From an uncultured Christensenellaceae bacterium (GTDB lineage Bacteria > Bacillota > Clostridia > Christensenellales > UBA3700): 64,000 nt of DNA. The notes under the pieces are model-generated. The model searched no databases and was not told the DNA's origin. It saw only the letters and a program-made list of their open reading frames with translations. Of the stretch, positions 50,402 through 59,530 are shown in pieces. The stretch spans positions 124,001 to 188,000 of the forward strand of contig CALWKS010000002.1 of assembly GCA_944381325.1 (NCBI GenBank), in the 5' to 3' direction. Position 1 is the first letter of the stretch, and the number at the start of each line of letters is the position of its first letter. The translations under genes were made by a program, and so were the position numbers.

Positions 50402-52054
50402 TTACTGCTTTAAAATCCTGCCGCTTCTCATATTGAAGCACAGCGTTTTCTGCTCTCCTGCCTCAATATACGATATTTCAAGCACGTTCTTAGATTTATA
50501 GCGCACGTCTTTTACGACTGCGTTTCTCTCAAAGCACTCCCTTGCCGTTTTCTTTTGCTCTTCGCTGTAATCTCCGGCATTGTCGGATACGAAAAGCACT
50601 CCTCCGACAAGAGAATTGAAAGTTGCCAGCAACTTCTTCTGCGCATCTGTGAATTTGAGATTTTTATCTCTCAGGAAGAACACGTCGGGATCGCAGACGA
50701 AAGCTCTGCCGTTCAGATGCTGTCTGAAAGCCGAAGACGTCATCGCGTTGTAAGTGGAAACTATCTCGTTGTTGGTAAGCCTTGAGAAAATCCTCTCTCT
50801 GAAACTCAGGTCGACATCGCTTCCCACACGACAGAAATCACAGGTTCCGAAGGCGGGGAATAGCGGTACTCCGCAACCCAACAACCACTTTTCTCCTACA
50901 CAGGCACGTAAAAACTGCATTGCGTCAGTCATAAGTTCTCCGCGCGTTTTGCAGTTTTTGGGATACATGGCGGCGGCATAAAGAAAGTCAAGCTTTACCA
51001 TATCGTATCCCCAATCGTTCAGCACGACAGAGAAGACTTTTTCAAGATATTTTTTTACCTCGGCATTGGTTGAATCCAGCACGTACGCGCCGCCCCAACC
51101 CACATTGCCTATAACGGGCTTGCCGTCTTTTTTAACAAGCCAGTCGGGATGCTCGGCTGCAACTCTGCTGTTTCTTGCGCACAGATATGGTGCAAGCCAC
51201 AGCCCTGCCTTGAAGCCGCGGGAGTGGATCTCTTCGCACAGCTTTTTCATTCCCGAAGGGAACTTCTCGTCGTCTGTTTCAAGCCAGTCGCCGACTGCCG
51301 CCTGATAGCCGTCGTCGATCTGGAATATCGTCGCGCCTATGTCAGCCTTTTTAAGACCGTCAAGGTCGCGCATAATACTCTTTTCGTCTATTTTGCCGAA
51401 GAGGTTGTACCAGCTCGTATATCCGCAAAGCTTGCTTTCACGCGGTTTATCTATGGCAAGTTCAGCAAAATAAGAGTCAAACACCTCGTCTCTGCTTCCT
51501 TTACAGAAATAAAGGTCGAACAGCTTATATCTCTCCCCTGCGCGCAGAGTCAGCCCCTCCAGGTCTTTTGCTATTTTCAGCTGTTTGCCGTCGCGGTTGT
51601 GATAAAAAATCGTATAACCGCGGCTTTCGTCAAGACTGCCTGCAAAAGTGAATTCATCTTTGTTTCTTATATACGTGTAATAGAAAGAATGGCACTCTCC
51701 CTCTCTTCTGCTGTAAGAAGCGAAGTCGTAATCGCCGAATGCAGAAGCGTATTTTCTGGCAACGCCGTATCGCACGGGAAGGCGCAACCCTTTCTGCACC
51801 TCGTGCGCGCCGTACTCTCTTGAATGAGTCCAGGACTGAAAACCGCCCGCATAGACAGTAGAACCCTCCGGATAAGGATACTGATATATCAGTTCACAGA
51901 TAAGCGGAGTTATTTCTTTGTGCGCAAGCACCCACAGTCTGTAACCGCGGTCTGTATATTCGTAAGTGAATTCAACTTCGTCGCGCGAAGCTTTTGCGGT
52001 CAGAATATCGTCTCCGCATCTGAATGCAAATCTTATTCTGGGTTGTCCTAACAT
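50402..52054 (-). CDS. Alpha-galactosidase-like enzyme, GH36 type
   Basis: A 550-residue clan GH-D enzyme without a signal peptide. The N-terminal 190 residues are beta-sandwich; the barrel has FQIDDGYQAAVGDW near 255, GLWLAPYLC near 293, the nucleophile Asp in MVKLDFLYAA near 354 and the acid/base Asp in CRVGSDVDLSF near 414. Shorter than classical GH36 (about 720), closer to the compact clostridial group. AAGGAG precedes ATG. It follows the GH20 gene after 21 bases, so both are one operon. Confidence 0.9.
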   Translation of the reverse strand: MLGQPRIRFAFRCGDDILTAKASRDEVEFTYEYTDRGYRLWVLAHKEITPLICELIYQYPYPEGSTVYAGGFQSWTHSREYGAHEVQKGLRLPVRYGVARKYASAFGDYDFASYSRREGECHSFYYTYIRNKDEFTFAGSLDESRGYTIFYHNRDGKQLKIAKDLEGLTLRAGERYKLFDLYFCKGSRDEVFDSYFAELAIDKPRESKLCGYTSWYNLFGKIDEKSIMRDLDGLKKADIGATIFQIDDGYQAAVGDWLETDDEKFPSGMKKLCEEIHSRGFKAGLWLAPYLCARNSRVAAEHPDWLVKKDGKPVIGNVGWGGAYVLDSTNAEVKKYLEKVFSVVLNDWGYDMVKLDFLYAAAMYPKNCKTRGELMTDAMQFLRACVGEKWLLGCGVPLFPAFGTCDFCRVGSDVDLSFRERIFSRLTNNEIVSTYNAMTSSAFRQHLNGRAFVCDPDVFFLRDKNLKFTDAQKKLLATFNSLVGGVLFVSDNAGDYSEEQKKTARECFERNAVVKDVRYKSKNVLEISYIEAGEQKTLCFNMRSGRILKQ

Positions 52055-52075
52055 ATATACTCCTTATGCTGCAAT

Positions 52076-53644
52076 TTATTTTTTATATTTAATACTCACC
52101 GCGATATTTTCTATAAGGTTGTGCAGCCCCTGCCAATGGAGCTGTCTGCGCTCGAACCACAGCGTCTGGAAAAGCGCTCTGACTTTGCCGGGCATGGTCT
52201 GTCTGTAAGACGCGCCGCGGTATCCCAGCGACTTAAGATATTCAGACGTGTAGTCAAGTCTTGACATGAATTCTTTGAAATCTCCGCCGTATTTACCCCA
52301 AACGCAGTCAGCAATCGCACAAAGTCTGGGAAGAGTTCTTCTGCACGCAGTTTTGAAATCTGGCACGTATTCGCTCCACAGCGCCGCCTCTGCGCCGTAT
52401 GCCTTGGCTTTATCCGCGCAATAGGGAACGGGCTTGAAAGAATAACTCTTTTCAAGGCTCGTATATGAGTACGGCCAATCTAGGTAAACAAAAGCGCTGT
52501 CGCTGTTTATAAGTCCGCCCCTTCTGCAAGCCGCGCCCACGATTTCCTCTGTCGTAACTGCGCCGTCCGCCGTCGTCCAAAGCTGCCATACCATATTGTC
52601 GTGGCAAGGCAGAGAGAGGTTGACCTCGTTCCACATAACGGGCGTAAAGCCCTTGTCGACAACGTATTTTGCAACGCACTGCATAAAATACGCCTGCAGT
52701 CCGTCCTCTGTCTCTATTCCCAGCTCCTTCATCTTTGCCTGACAGTCAGGGCATATCTTCCATCTTGTCTTTACAGCTTCGTCTCCGCCGAGATGTATAA
52801 AGCGCGTGTTGTCTCCGAACAACTGCATTATCTCGTCCAGCACGTCGTAAACAAAACGGTAAGTGCTCTCCTTGCCTGCGCAAAGTATATCGTGCTTGAC
52901 CCCCGTATGAGTCGCAACGGTGAGTTTTCTGTTGAAACAACCCAGCCACGGATAGCACGCGAGCGCCGCGCGGGAATGCCCCGGGATATCGAATTCGGGA
53001 ATGACCTCTATATTCCTTGCATTGCAGTAAGCTATGATCTCTCTTATATCGTCCTTTGAATAAAAACCTCCGTGCGGCTTGATTCCGAAATTAGTGTGAG
53101 ATCTCACGCTTCCTTTTTCAGTCAGAAGCGGGTATTTGTCTATCTGAATTCTCCAGCCCTGATCTTCGGTAAGATGAAGATGCAGAACGTTGAGCTTGTG
53201 CAAAGCGCACAGATCGGCTATTCTGAGCACGTCTTTTTTATCGAAGAAATATCTGCCCGTATCCAGCATAAAGCCTCTGTAACGCAAAGCGGGAGCGTCG
53301 TATATTCTGCACAGCGGCAACTCGTTTTTATAGTTGTACAGCAATTGTATAAGCGTCACGAACGCATAGAAAAGCCCGCTCTCGTCTGCCGCGGCTATGG
53401 TTATGCCGTTTGCGGAGACTTCAAGAGAATAAGCTTCTTTTCCTCCCTCGAATCCTTCTTCGCAGGCGTATCTTACGCTTACGCCGTCTTCTGCTACGGC
53501 AACGTTGTGTTCTTTCAGATAGTCTGAGATTGCAAGTCCGTTGAGTTCACTGACTCCGCACAGTCTTATCTTTTCGCAGACAATACTGCCGCTGCCCGTT
53601 TCGGCTTTGAGCGGATATGGGATGAGTCTGAGAGTTTTAGTCAT
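52076..53644 (-). CDS. Beta-N-acetylhexosaminidase-like enzyme, GH20
   Basis: A 522-residue GH20 enzyme with no signal peptide. The N-terminal GH20b domain (1-115) is followed by the barrel starting RYRGFMLDTGRYFF. The catalytic Asp-Glu pair is in HLGGDEAVKTRW near 284-285; MWNEVN near 343 and the Trp-rich WQLW near 356 line the site. It should release terminal GlcNAc or GalNAc. A GGAGG site precedes ATG. Paired with the GH36 gene, it suggests internal breakdown of host-type glycans with terminal hexosamine and alpha-galactose. Confidence 0.94.
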   Translation of the reverse strand: MTKTLRLIPYPLKAETGSGSIVCEKIRLCGVSELNGLAISDYLKEHNVAVAEDGVSVRYACEEGFEGGKEAYSLEVSANGITIAAADESGLFYAFVTLIQLLYNYKNELPLCRIYDAPALRYRGFMLDTGRYFFDKKDVLRIADLCALHKLNVLHLHLTEDQGWRIQIDKYPLLTEKGSVRSHTNFGIKPHGGFYSKDDIREIIAYCNARNIEVIPEFDIPGHSRAALACYPWLGCFNRKLTVATHTGVKHDILCAGKESTYRFVYDVLDEIMQLFGDNTRFIHLGGDEAVKTRWKICPDCQAKMKELGIETEDGLQAYFMQCVAKYVVDKGFTPVMWNEVNLSLPCHDNMVWQLWTTADGAVTTEEIVGAACRRGGLINSDSAFVYLDWPYSYTSLEKSYSFKPVPYCADKAKAYGAEAALWSEYVPDFKTACRRTLPRLCAIADCVWGKYGGDFKEFMSRLDYTSEYLKSLGYRGASYRQTMPGKVRALFQTLWFERRQLHWQGLHNLIENIAVSIKYKK

Positions 53645-53663
53645 AATTTCCTCCGATATTTAA

Positions 53664-53697
53664 GCAAAAAGGCAGACGCATGCCCTGCGCCTGCCCT
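53664..53697 (-). terminator. Terminator after the L15-like-tail protein gene
   Basis: GGCAGGCGCA/TGCGTCTGCC arms (53695-53686 and 53680-53671), then TTTTT on the minus strand. It isolates that gene from the GH20-GH36 operon. Confidence 0.9.
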
Positions 53698-53704
53698 TTG
53701 GTTT

Positions 53705-56200
53705 TTATTCCTGCGGCTGCAGAATCATATACGCTTCGCCGCCCGCAACGCAAATCATCTTTGCCGCGGGTACGGTGTATTCGTCAGCGTAAACGTGCAG
53801 TTTCTTCCTGAGAGTGTCGCTTTCTGTTACGGCAAGGTAGTTGGCGTTTACCGCGCAAAGTCCCTTGTTGCGAACTTTCTCTATATTGACGATTTCGCCG
53901 TCCTCAAAGTTGTCGCTTATCTGCTTGAGAGAAAGCTCAGCCTTGATAAAGCGGCTTGCCTTCTCGGGAGCGTAAATATATTCGACCGCATTCGTAGCAA
54001 AGTCATCGGGGATCTTATCCACTTCTTCTTTTGAAGCTACGCCTTCGGGATTGACCAGGTAGCCGTATCCCTTGCGCTCCACCGTGGAGAACCCTTCTGC
54101 GGAAAGCTGAGACGCGAAGTCCTGCGGAGTGTATTTCTTGGGCATAATGACCAGTTCTTCCGCAATTCTGTCAATCAGCATCTTGACTTTCTTTACCGCC
54201 ACTTTTGAGCGCACGTTTATCATAGTGGGCAGTTCAGCAACGCCCTTCTTGTCGCTCACGTCGCGGTGATGATAATATTTGGGATCGATCTCATTGGGAT
54301 TTATCGCAAGATATATCTTGAGCGTCTTGCCGTTTATCGCCATACGCGCGATATTGTTTCTGCCCTTGTTGAAGTTCTCTTTGTGACGGGACAGTCTTGC
54401 GTGCATACCGTAAGACAAGAGCGCATTCTTTATATCGCTGTAGAAAGTCTTTACGTTGTCTTCTGCAATGCGCAGTTTCATATCGAAGGTATATCTGGGC
54501 TTTGCACGGCGCTTATTCGACGCAACCTCTTCCCAGGTGATCTCGCCCGTTTCTTCCTGAGGAGCTTCTTCCTCTTCCTCCTCGTCTTCCTCTTCTTCCT
54601 GCTCTTCGGCAATTTCTTCAACTTCCTCTGCAGGCTCTTCAGCGGGCTCTTCTTCGACTGCTTCTTCAATCGATTCAGGCTGTTCTTCCTCTTTTGCGGG
54701 GACGACACCCTTTGCAAGCAGAGCTTCTGCGTATGTAAGTCTCGAAAGCAGCTTTTCAAGAGTGAGCATTATGAACGGATAGTTCTCTTCGGCTACGCAA
54801 GGCTCTTCGGTTTGTTCGCAGTCAGTCTTGCCGATAAGACTTTCGGCATAAGTAAGTCTGGATACGATATTCTCTATCGCTCTCATTACGAAGGCGCTTT
54901 CTCCGCTCTCCTTTACCACTACGGTTTCGCTCTTTCTTCCCGCCTTGCTCTCGAGATAAGAGAGCCTTGACATAAGTTTTTCTATGTCGAGAAGTACGAA
55001 ACGGTAAGAAGCTTTGAGCGCTTCAACGTCTTTTTCGAGTTTCTCGTTCTTTTCCTGCTCAACTTTCAGCGCTTCTTCAGCTTTGACAAGTCTGTCTTCG
55101 AGTTCGCAGTTCTGTTTATACAGTCTGTCGAGAGTTCTCTGAACAGCCTCGATCGTAGCGCCGTAATCTTCGTGTTCGTCCGCAAGTTCCGCAACAGCGG
55201 TTGCAACCTCAGCTTTCGCTTCGTCCGCAACGCACTGCTCGCAGACTTTCTCTTCAGCGACGGGCTCTTCTTGAGTTTCAAGCTCTTCGACGATTTCTTC
55301 TTCGTCGCAGACTATGCTGTCAGTAAGATAACTCGTTTTTGCGTAAAGCACCTGAAGCGCCGCTGAAATGACGATCGCACCCAGCGCAAGTATCAGCGTA
55401 GCGGTATGCTGAACTATGATATAGCTTATCAGCATCATTATTCCCGCAGGAGCAAGCGCGAATGAGTACGCGTCCATAAAGTTCATGGTCTTGTTGTAAA
55501 GTCTTATGCCGAGACCAATAAGGAACAGTATTCCGGCAAGGCTTCCCATCGCAACGCAGTTCTTGATCATCTCGTATCTCGCGCTGTCGTTGAGGTCGAT
55601 AACGTCCAGCCAGCCTTTTGCCTGAGCAAGAACGAACATAAGCGCCACAACGAGAGCCATTACGATCATGAACCAGGTTGACGGCTTTTTGAAAAGATAT
55701 TTGTAATATTCCTTGAACGTGCTGTTGGTCTTTTCGCTGTGCGTGGAAATAAGCTTGTTTCGTCTGGGGGAGAAAATTATCCACCTTACGATGCTTACCA
55801 CTACCGTGCATGCAAGCGGTATAGCGAATATAAGCACAGAAGCGTAGTTTCTGATAACGCCGTCGATCGCAAATTCTTTGACCATAATTATGATATCCGC
55901 GATACCCACGACTATCAGAGCGACGTCAAGCGCGCTTGTGCGCTTTGAAGCGATCTTCATGGCTATGAAAGCCACAGCCATCAGCGCAATGACCACACCC
56001 ACCGCGATAAGCGCATACTTAAGTCCTGCGTTTACCGCAAGTTCTGCCTTAAGATCTCCCAGTATGTAGTCGCTGAACATATAGTAGATGATATAGATCA
56101 TCGCAGAAAGCGACAACGCCGAGAACACGCCGCCCACGCGGGCAACTGTTTTGTAGTAATCGAACAGCTTGAATCCGCTGCCGTACTTTGCCTTTTTCAT
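53705..56200 (-). CDS. Eight-TM protein with coiled-coil repeats, acidic linker and C-terminal uL15-like domain
   Basis: An 831-residue protein starting at ATG 56200 (AGGAGAGG site). Residues 1-310 hold eight TM segments. A coiled coil (about 355-395) is followed by three repeats with consensus FVMLxIEKLxSRLTYAE (about 397-415, 435-455, 475-498). A strongly acidic linker (about 500-555) leads to a folded basic domain (about 565-690: YTFDMKLRIAEDNVKTFYSD, then HKENFNKGRNNIARM) seen in other clostridial proteins but unnamed to me. The last 75 residues (SLKQISDNFEDGEIV, KKLHVYADEYTVPAAKM, AGGEAYMI) align with the C-terminal half of ribosomal protein L15. Function unknown. Confidence 0.75.
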   Translation of the reverse strand: MKKAKYGSGFKLFDYYKTVARVGGVFSALSLSAMIYIIYYMFSDYILGDLKAELAVNAGLKYALIAVGVVIALMAVAFIAMKIASKRTSALDVALIVVGIADIIIMVKEFAIDGVIRNYASVLIFAIPLACTVVVSIVRWIIFSPRRNKLISTHSEKTNSTFKEYYKYLFKKPSTWFMIVMALVVALMFVLAQAKGWLDVIDLNDSARYEMIKNCVAMGSLAGILFLIGLGIRLYNKTMNFMDAYSFALAPAGIMMLISYIIVQHTATLILALGAIVISAALQVLYAKTSYLTDSIVCDEEEIVEELETQEEPVAEEKVCEQCVADEAKAEVATAVAELADEHEDYGATIEAVQRTLDRLYKQNCELEDRLVKAEEALKVEQEKNEKLEKDVEALKASYRFVLLDIEKLMSRLSYLESKAGRKSETVVVKESGESAFVMRAIENIVSRLTYAESLIGKTDCEQTEEPCVAEENYPFIMLTLEKLLSRLTYAEALLAKGVVPAKEEEQPESIEEAVEEEPAEEPAEEVEEIAEEQEEEEDEEEEEEAPQEETGEITWEEVASNKRRAKPRYTFDMKLRIAEDNVKTFYSDIKNALLSYGMHARLSRHKENFNKGRNNIARMAINGKTLKIYLAINPNEIDPKYYHHRDVSDKKGVAELPTMINVRSKVAVKKVKMLIDRIAEELVIMPKKYTPQDFASQLSAEGFSTVERKGYGYLVNPEGVASKEEVDKIPDDFATNAVEYIYAPEKASRFIKAELSLKQISDNFEDGEIVNIEKVRNKGLCAVNANYLAVTESDTLRKKLHVYADEYTVPAAKMICVAGGEAYMILQPQE

Positions 56201-56255
56201 AATTACACCTCTCCTCAAATGATATCTTTATTGTTGCGCGCCTATGCGCGTAAGA

Positions 56256-56909
56256 TCACATATAAGTATCCACGACAGAGACTATGTCCGAAGGCTTTGC
56301 CGCAAACACAGTCGCCCCTGCCTTTTCAAGCGCGCTGTAATGTCTGAAGCCCCAGGCAGCCGCGATAAAATCCACTCCCGCCGCCTTGGCGCACAGCACG
56401 TCCGCTTCTCCGTCTCCGCAATAAACCGTTTCTTCTACGGTTGCGCCGGCTTCTTTTATAAGGTTTAGAAGCGCGGTGGGATCAGGCTTTACCTTTACGC
56501 CTTCTTTTTGTCCCACTGCATACTTTATCTTATCTCCGAAGTAATAACCGCACAGCTCTTTTACCGCGCTGTCGTACTTGTTGGAAAGCACCGCGATTTC
56601 AAGCCCTCTTGCCGCAAGGTCTGAAAGCATTTTGTTTACGCCGTCGAAAGGACGGGTCTGATTGCGCATATCCTTGTCATAAAGCCTCTTGAAAGCCGCC
56701 TTGCACTCAGCGAATTTATCCTCTCTGTCATCTACGGCTCTTCTGATAAGCATATCGACGCCGTCGCCTATAAAATGTCTTACCTCGTCTTCAGTGCGGT
56801 AAGGCAGACCGCATTCCCACAGTGCGCCGTTAAGCGCCGCCCACAGATCTTTCAGAGAATTGAGAAGCGTTCCGTCAAGATCGAATATTATCAGTTTCTT
56901 CATATACAA
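56256..56909 (-). CDS. HAD-superfamily phosphatase, phosphoglycolate phosphatase-like
   Basis: A 217-residue HAD hydrolase (Gph/PgmB group). Motif I IIFDLDGTLLNS has the nucleophile Asp; motif II is LSNKY; motif III Lys in VGQKEGVKVKPDP; motif IV CGDGEADV. The cap is the small alpha-helical type. Start is TTG 56909 (12 bases after GGAG) or ATG 56903. It overlaps thiN by about 30 bases. Substrate unknown: phosphoglycolate or sugar phosphate. Confidence 0.9.
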   Translation of the reverse strand: MYMKKLIIFDLDGTLLNSLKDLWAALNGALWECGLPYRTEDEVRHFIGDGVDMLIRRAVDDREDKFAECKAAFKRLYDKDMRNQTRPFDGVNKMLSDLAARGLEIAVLSNKYDSAVKELCGYYFGDKIKYAVGQKEGVKVKPDPTALLNLIKEAGATVEETVYCGDGEADVLCAKAAGVDFIAAAWGFRHYSALEKAGATVFAAKPSDIVSVVDTYM

Positions 56910-57501
56910 ATATAATAAGCACTCCGTTTTCTGCTTTTATTTCAGCGTCTTTCCCCACAAACTCGTTGCTTACGCCCAGGGCGACGCCGTTGTTGAGTCT
57001 TACATTTTCCACTTCGTATTTAAGCCCTTTGATCGTTACGCCGTCCGTAACGTCGGGACTGAATACTGACACCCTGCCGCACTCTCTCGCAGAAATGCGC
57101 AGCGCGCCGTCTTTTATGAAATACACGTCGTAATCCTTGCTTACGAAGCGCACTCTGAGCCCGCGTTTCGCAAGTCGCGTGCCAAGCTGAAGATTGGCAA
57201 GCGCGTGGTCGGGCTTACCGCCCATACAGGCGTAAAAGACTATCTCTTCAGCGCCGTGCGCCGCCGCGTATTCTGCCGCGCAGTCGGTATCTGTTTCATC
57301 TTTCTCGCGCTTCAGTTTTATTACGTTTCCCGACTCGGGGACATAGCCGAGAGAATCAAAGTCGCCCACGACAAGATCTATCGAAGCCTTGTCCGCTATC
57401 TTTGCATAACCACCGTCCGCCGCTATAAGGATATCTCCGTCCTTTTTTATCAGTCCGCGTTCCGTAAAGTCGTCAGCCGCGCCTACGATATAAGCCGTCA
57501 T
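56875..57501 (-). CDS. thiN: Thiamine pyrophosphokinase
   Basis: A 208-residue enzyme transferring pyrophosphate from ATP to thiamine. The catalytic blocks are clear: AADGGYAKIAD (about 28-38), VVGDFDSLGYVP (about 45-56), KLKREKDETDTDCAAEYA (about 62-80) and GGKPDHALANLQL (about 95-107). The C-terminal thiamine-binding part ends the chain. ATG 57501 forms TGATG with the stop of the upstream iron-ADH gene; GTG 57504 is an alternative. The family needs no partner protein, so its place in this operon may be only for shared expression. Confidence 0.94.
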   Translation of the reverse strand: MTAYIVGAADDFTERGLIKKDGDILIAADGGYAKIADKASIDLVVGDFDSLGYVPESGNVIKLKREKDETDTDCAAEYAAAHGAEEIVFYACMGGKPDHALANLQLGTRLAKRGLRVRFVSKDYDVYFIKDGALRISARECGRVSVFSPDVTDGVTIKGLKYEVENVRLNNGVALGVSNEFVGKDAEIKAENGVLIIFVYEETDNIRS

Positions 57502-58706
57502 CACATTATCAGCCCGTAAATCTTTTCCAGCTCGTCCGCTCCCAGAAGTCTCGGAACGGGATAGAGAGGATTGCCCTCAGCCGCGGCTCTCTTTGCCATC
57601 TCGGGCACGTCTTCGGGTTTTATTCCGTCGATATTTTTCGGGATCTGCATAATATCGTTCATTTCTTTTATTTTTGCGATAAACTTTGCCGCCTTTGCCG
57701 CAGTGTCGTCGTTTGCAGAACATACGCCCGTGATCTCAGCTAGTCTTGCCAGCGGCTTATGCGCGCTTTCTCCGTAATACTCAAGCACCACGGGGAGCAG
57801 AACGCTGTTGGCAAGTCCGTGCGGAGTGCCGTAGAAACCGCCCAGAGCGTGAGCCAGCGCGTGAACGTAACCGACGTAAGCTCTCGTGAACGCTACGCCC
57901 GCATAATATGACGCCTTCTGCATATTCGCCCTTGCGGTCAGATCGTCGCCGTGTTCGTATGCTGTCAGAAGGTTGTCGAATATAAGCTTGACAGCCTGTT
58001 CTGCGCGTTCTTTCGTCTTCTTAGTATTGCTCCTTCCGATGTACGCTTCGACAGCGTGCGTGAGCGCGTCCATACCCGTCGTTGCCGTCGTCTGCGCTGG
58101 CAGAGCCGCCGTCAGACGGGGGTCGAGTATCGCGTATCTGGGGATAAGGCTTAAATCGTTTATCGGATATTTTTCGTGAGTGACAGAATCGCTTACAACT
58201 GCGGCGATCGTGGTTTCGCTTCCGCTGCCCGCCGTCGTGGGTATCGCGTAAAGATCGGGGATCCTCTTCATTATCTTGAGAAGTCCCTTCATTTTCTTTA
58301 CCGGTTTATTCGGCTTCGCCGCCCTCGCGCCTACGACCTTTGCAAGATCCATCGGAGAGCCTCCGCCCAGAGCGATTATCGCGTTGCACCCTTCAGCCTT
58401 GTAAAGCGCAAACGCTTCTTCTATGTTGTCTATCGTGGGATTGTTGACTACTCTGTTGAACAGCGCATAAGGAACGTTGTTCTCTTCAAGTCCCTTGATA
58501 AGCTCGTCCGCAAGCCCCTTTTTATATACGTTGGGACCCGTAACGACGAGAACTTTCTTGTATCCTTTCTTTGCGACGAAAGCGCCCAGTCCGCGCGTAC
58601 CGTCAGAAAACTCCAAAAGCTCAGGCTCTCTCCAGGGCAGCAAAGGAGAAGCCACCTTCATCACTATCTGAAAAGTTCTGCACCATACTTTCTCAAAAGC
58701 ATTCAT
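57501..58706 (-). CDS. Iron-containing alcohol dehydrogenase
   Basis: A 401-residue group III alcohol dehydrogenase. NAD(P) loop GGGSPMDLAKVVGA near 100; metal ligands Asp in GMDALTHAVEAY near 198 and His residues in HALAHALGGFYGTPHG near 262-277. Such enzymes reduce aldehydes or act on diols in fermenters; the substrate is unknown. ATG 58706 is preceded by GAGGTG. First gene of the operon with thiN and the HAD phosphatase. Confidence 0.93.
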   Translation of the reverse strand: MNAFEKVWCRTFQIVMKVASPLLPWREPELLEFSDGTRGLGAFVAKKGYKKVLVVTGPNVYKKGLADELIKGLEENNVPYALFNRVVNNPTIDNIEEAFALYKAEGCNAIIALGGGSPMDLAKVVGARAAKPNKPVKKMKGLLKIMKRIPDLYAIPTTAGSGSETTIAAVVSDSVTHEKYPINDLSLIPRYAILDPRLTAALPAQTTATTGMDALTHAVEAYIGRSNTKKTKERAEQAVKLIFDNLLTAYEHGDDLTARANMQKASYYAGVAFTRAYVGYVHALAHALGGFYGTPHGLANSVLLPVVLEYYGESAHKPLARLAEITGVCSANDDTAAKAAKFIAKIKEMNDIMQIPKNIDGIKPEDVPEMAKRAAAEGNPLYPVPRLLGADELEKIYGLIM

Positions 58707-58747
58707 AAAACACCTCAAAACTCAATACTTATCGCACGTTTTAATTC

Positions 58748-58776
58748 AGTATAACGCTTTTTGACGCTTTTGTCAA
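58748..58776 (-). promoter_or_regulatory. Promoter of the iron-ADH operon
   Basis: On the minus strand perfect TTGACA (58776-58771), 17 bp, TATACT (58753-58748). Confidence 0.88.
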
Positions 58777-58917
58777 TGCACTGTCCGATTAAACACGCGC
58801 GTATTAACGGTTATATAATATACATATCCGCCGTGGTAGTGAGATTTATCCCACTTTTTACATATATTTGTTTACTTACTCGTTTTGCAGTGCTAAAATA
58901 TACTGCGAGGTATGATT

Positions 58918-59412
58918 ATGAAAGTATTGAAAAAACAAACCAACAGCAAAAACTGCATAATCTGCGGAATGAACAATCCCGCAGGCGTAAAAGCTCCTTT
59001 CTATGAAATGGAAGACGGCAGCGTCGTAACTCTGTTCACTTATTCTTCTGAACATCAGAGCTATCCGGGCAGAGTTCACGGCGGAATGATAACCTGTATG
59101 CTTGACGAGCTTATCGGCAGAGTTATCTGGGTTACCGACCCCGAAGTGCTTGCCGTAACGCTTGACATAAACGTTAAATTCCGCAAACCCGTGCCCTACG
59201 ATACAAAGCTTATCGGCATCGGAACAATAGTCAAAAGCAGTACGCGCGCATACACAGGACATGCCGTAATTGAAGACGAAAAAGGCACTGTGCTTGCAGA
59301 AGGCACGGCAACGTATTATAAAATGCCTGCAAAAATGATCACAAATGCGGATATGCACGAAGAACTGGATATGTTTATCCCCGACGACGTAAAAGAAATA
59401 AATCTGCCCTGA
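58918..59412 (+). CDS. PaaI-type hotdog thioesterase
   Basis: A 164-residue hotdog-fold protein of the PaaI/DUF4442 type. Residues 11-30 have a CIICGMNNPAGVKAPF-like lead-in found in acyl-CoA thioesterases; the core helix with catalytic-type residues is YPGRVHGGMITCMLDELIGRVIW near 50-72. It probably hydrolyses an acyl-CoA or aryl-CoA. ATG 58918 fits the GAGG site; an ATG two codons earlier is too close to it. Monocistronic and divergent from the iron-ADH operon. Confidence 0.9.
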   Translation: MKVLKKQTNSKNCIICGMNNPAGVKAPFYEMEDGSVVTLFTYSSEHQSYPGRVHGGMITCMLDELIGRVIWVTDPEVLAVTLDINVKFRKPVPYDTKLIGIGTIVKSSTRAYTGHAVIEDEKGTVLAEGTATYYKMPAKMITNADMHEELDMFIPDDVKEINLP

Positions 59413-59466
59413 CGATTTACTATTCAAAGATTGCAGACTTAAGTTTTAAAAGCAATTATTTATCAT

Positions 59467-59499
59467 TAAAAAAACGCGCTTCTCGGCGCGTTTTCTTTT
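59467..59499. terminator. Bidirectional terminator
   Basis: A-run, AAACGCGC/GCGCGTTT stem with a TTCTCG loop, T-rich tail. It ends both the thioesterase gene and the converging dehydrogenase operon. Confidence 0.9.
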
Positions 59500-59530
59500 T
59501 TCTTGCTCTTTGTTATCTGATTTAAGTTTA

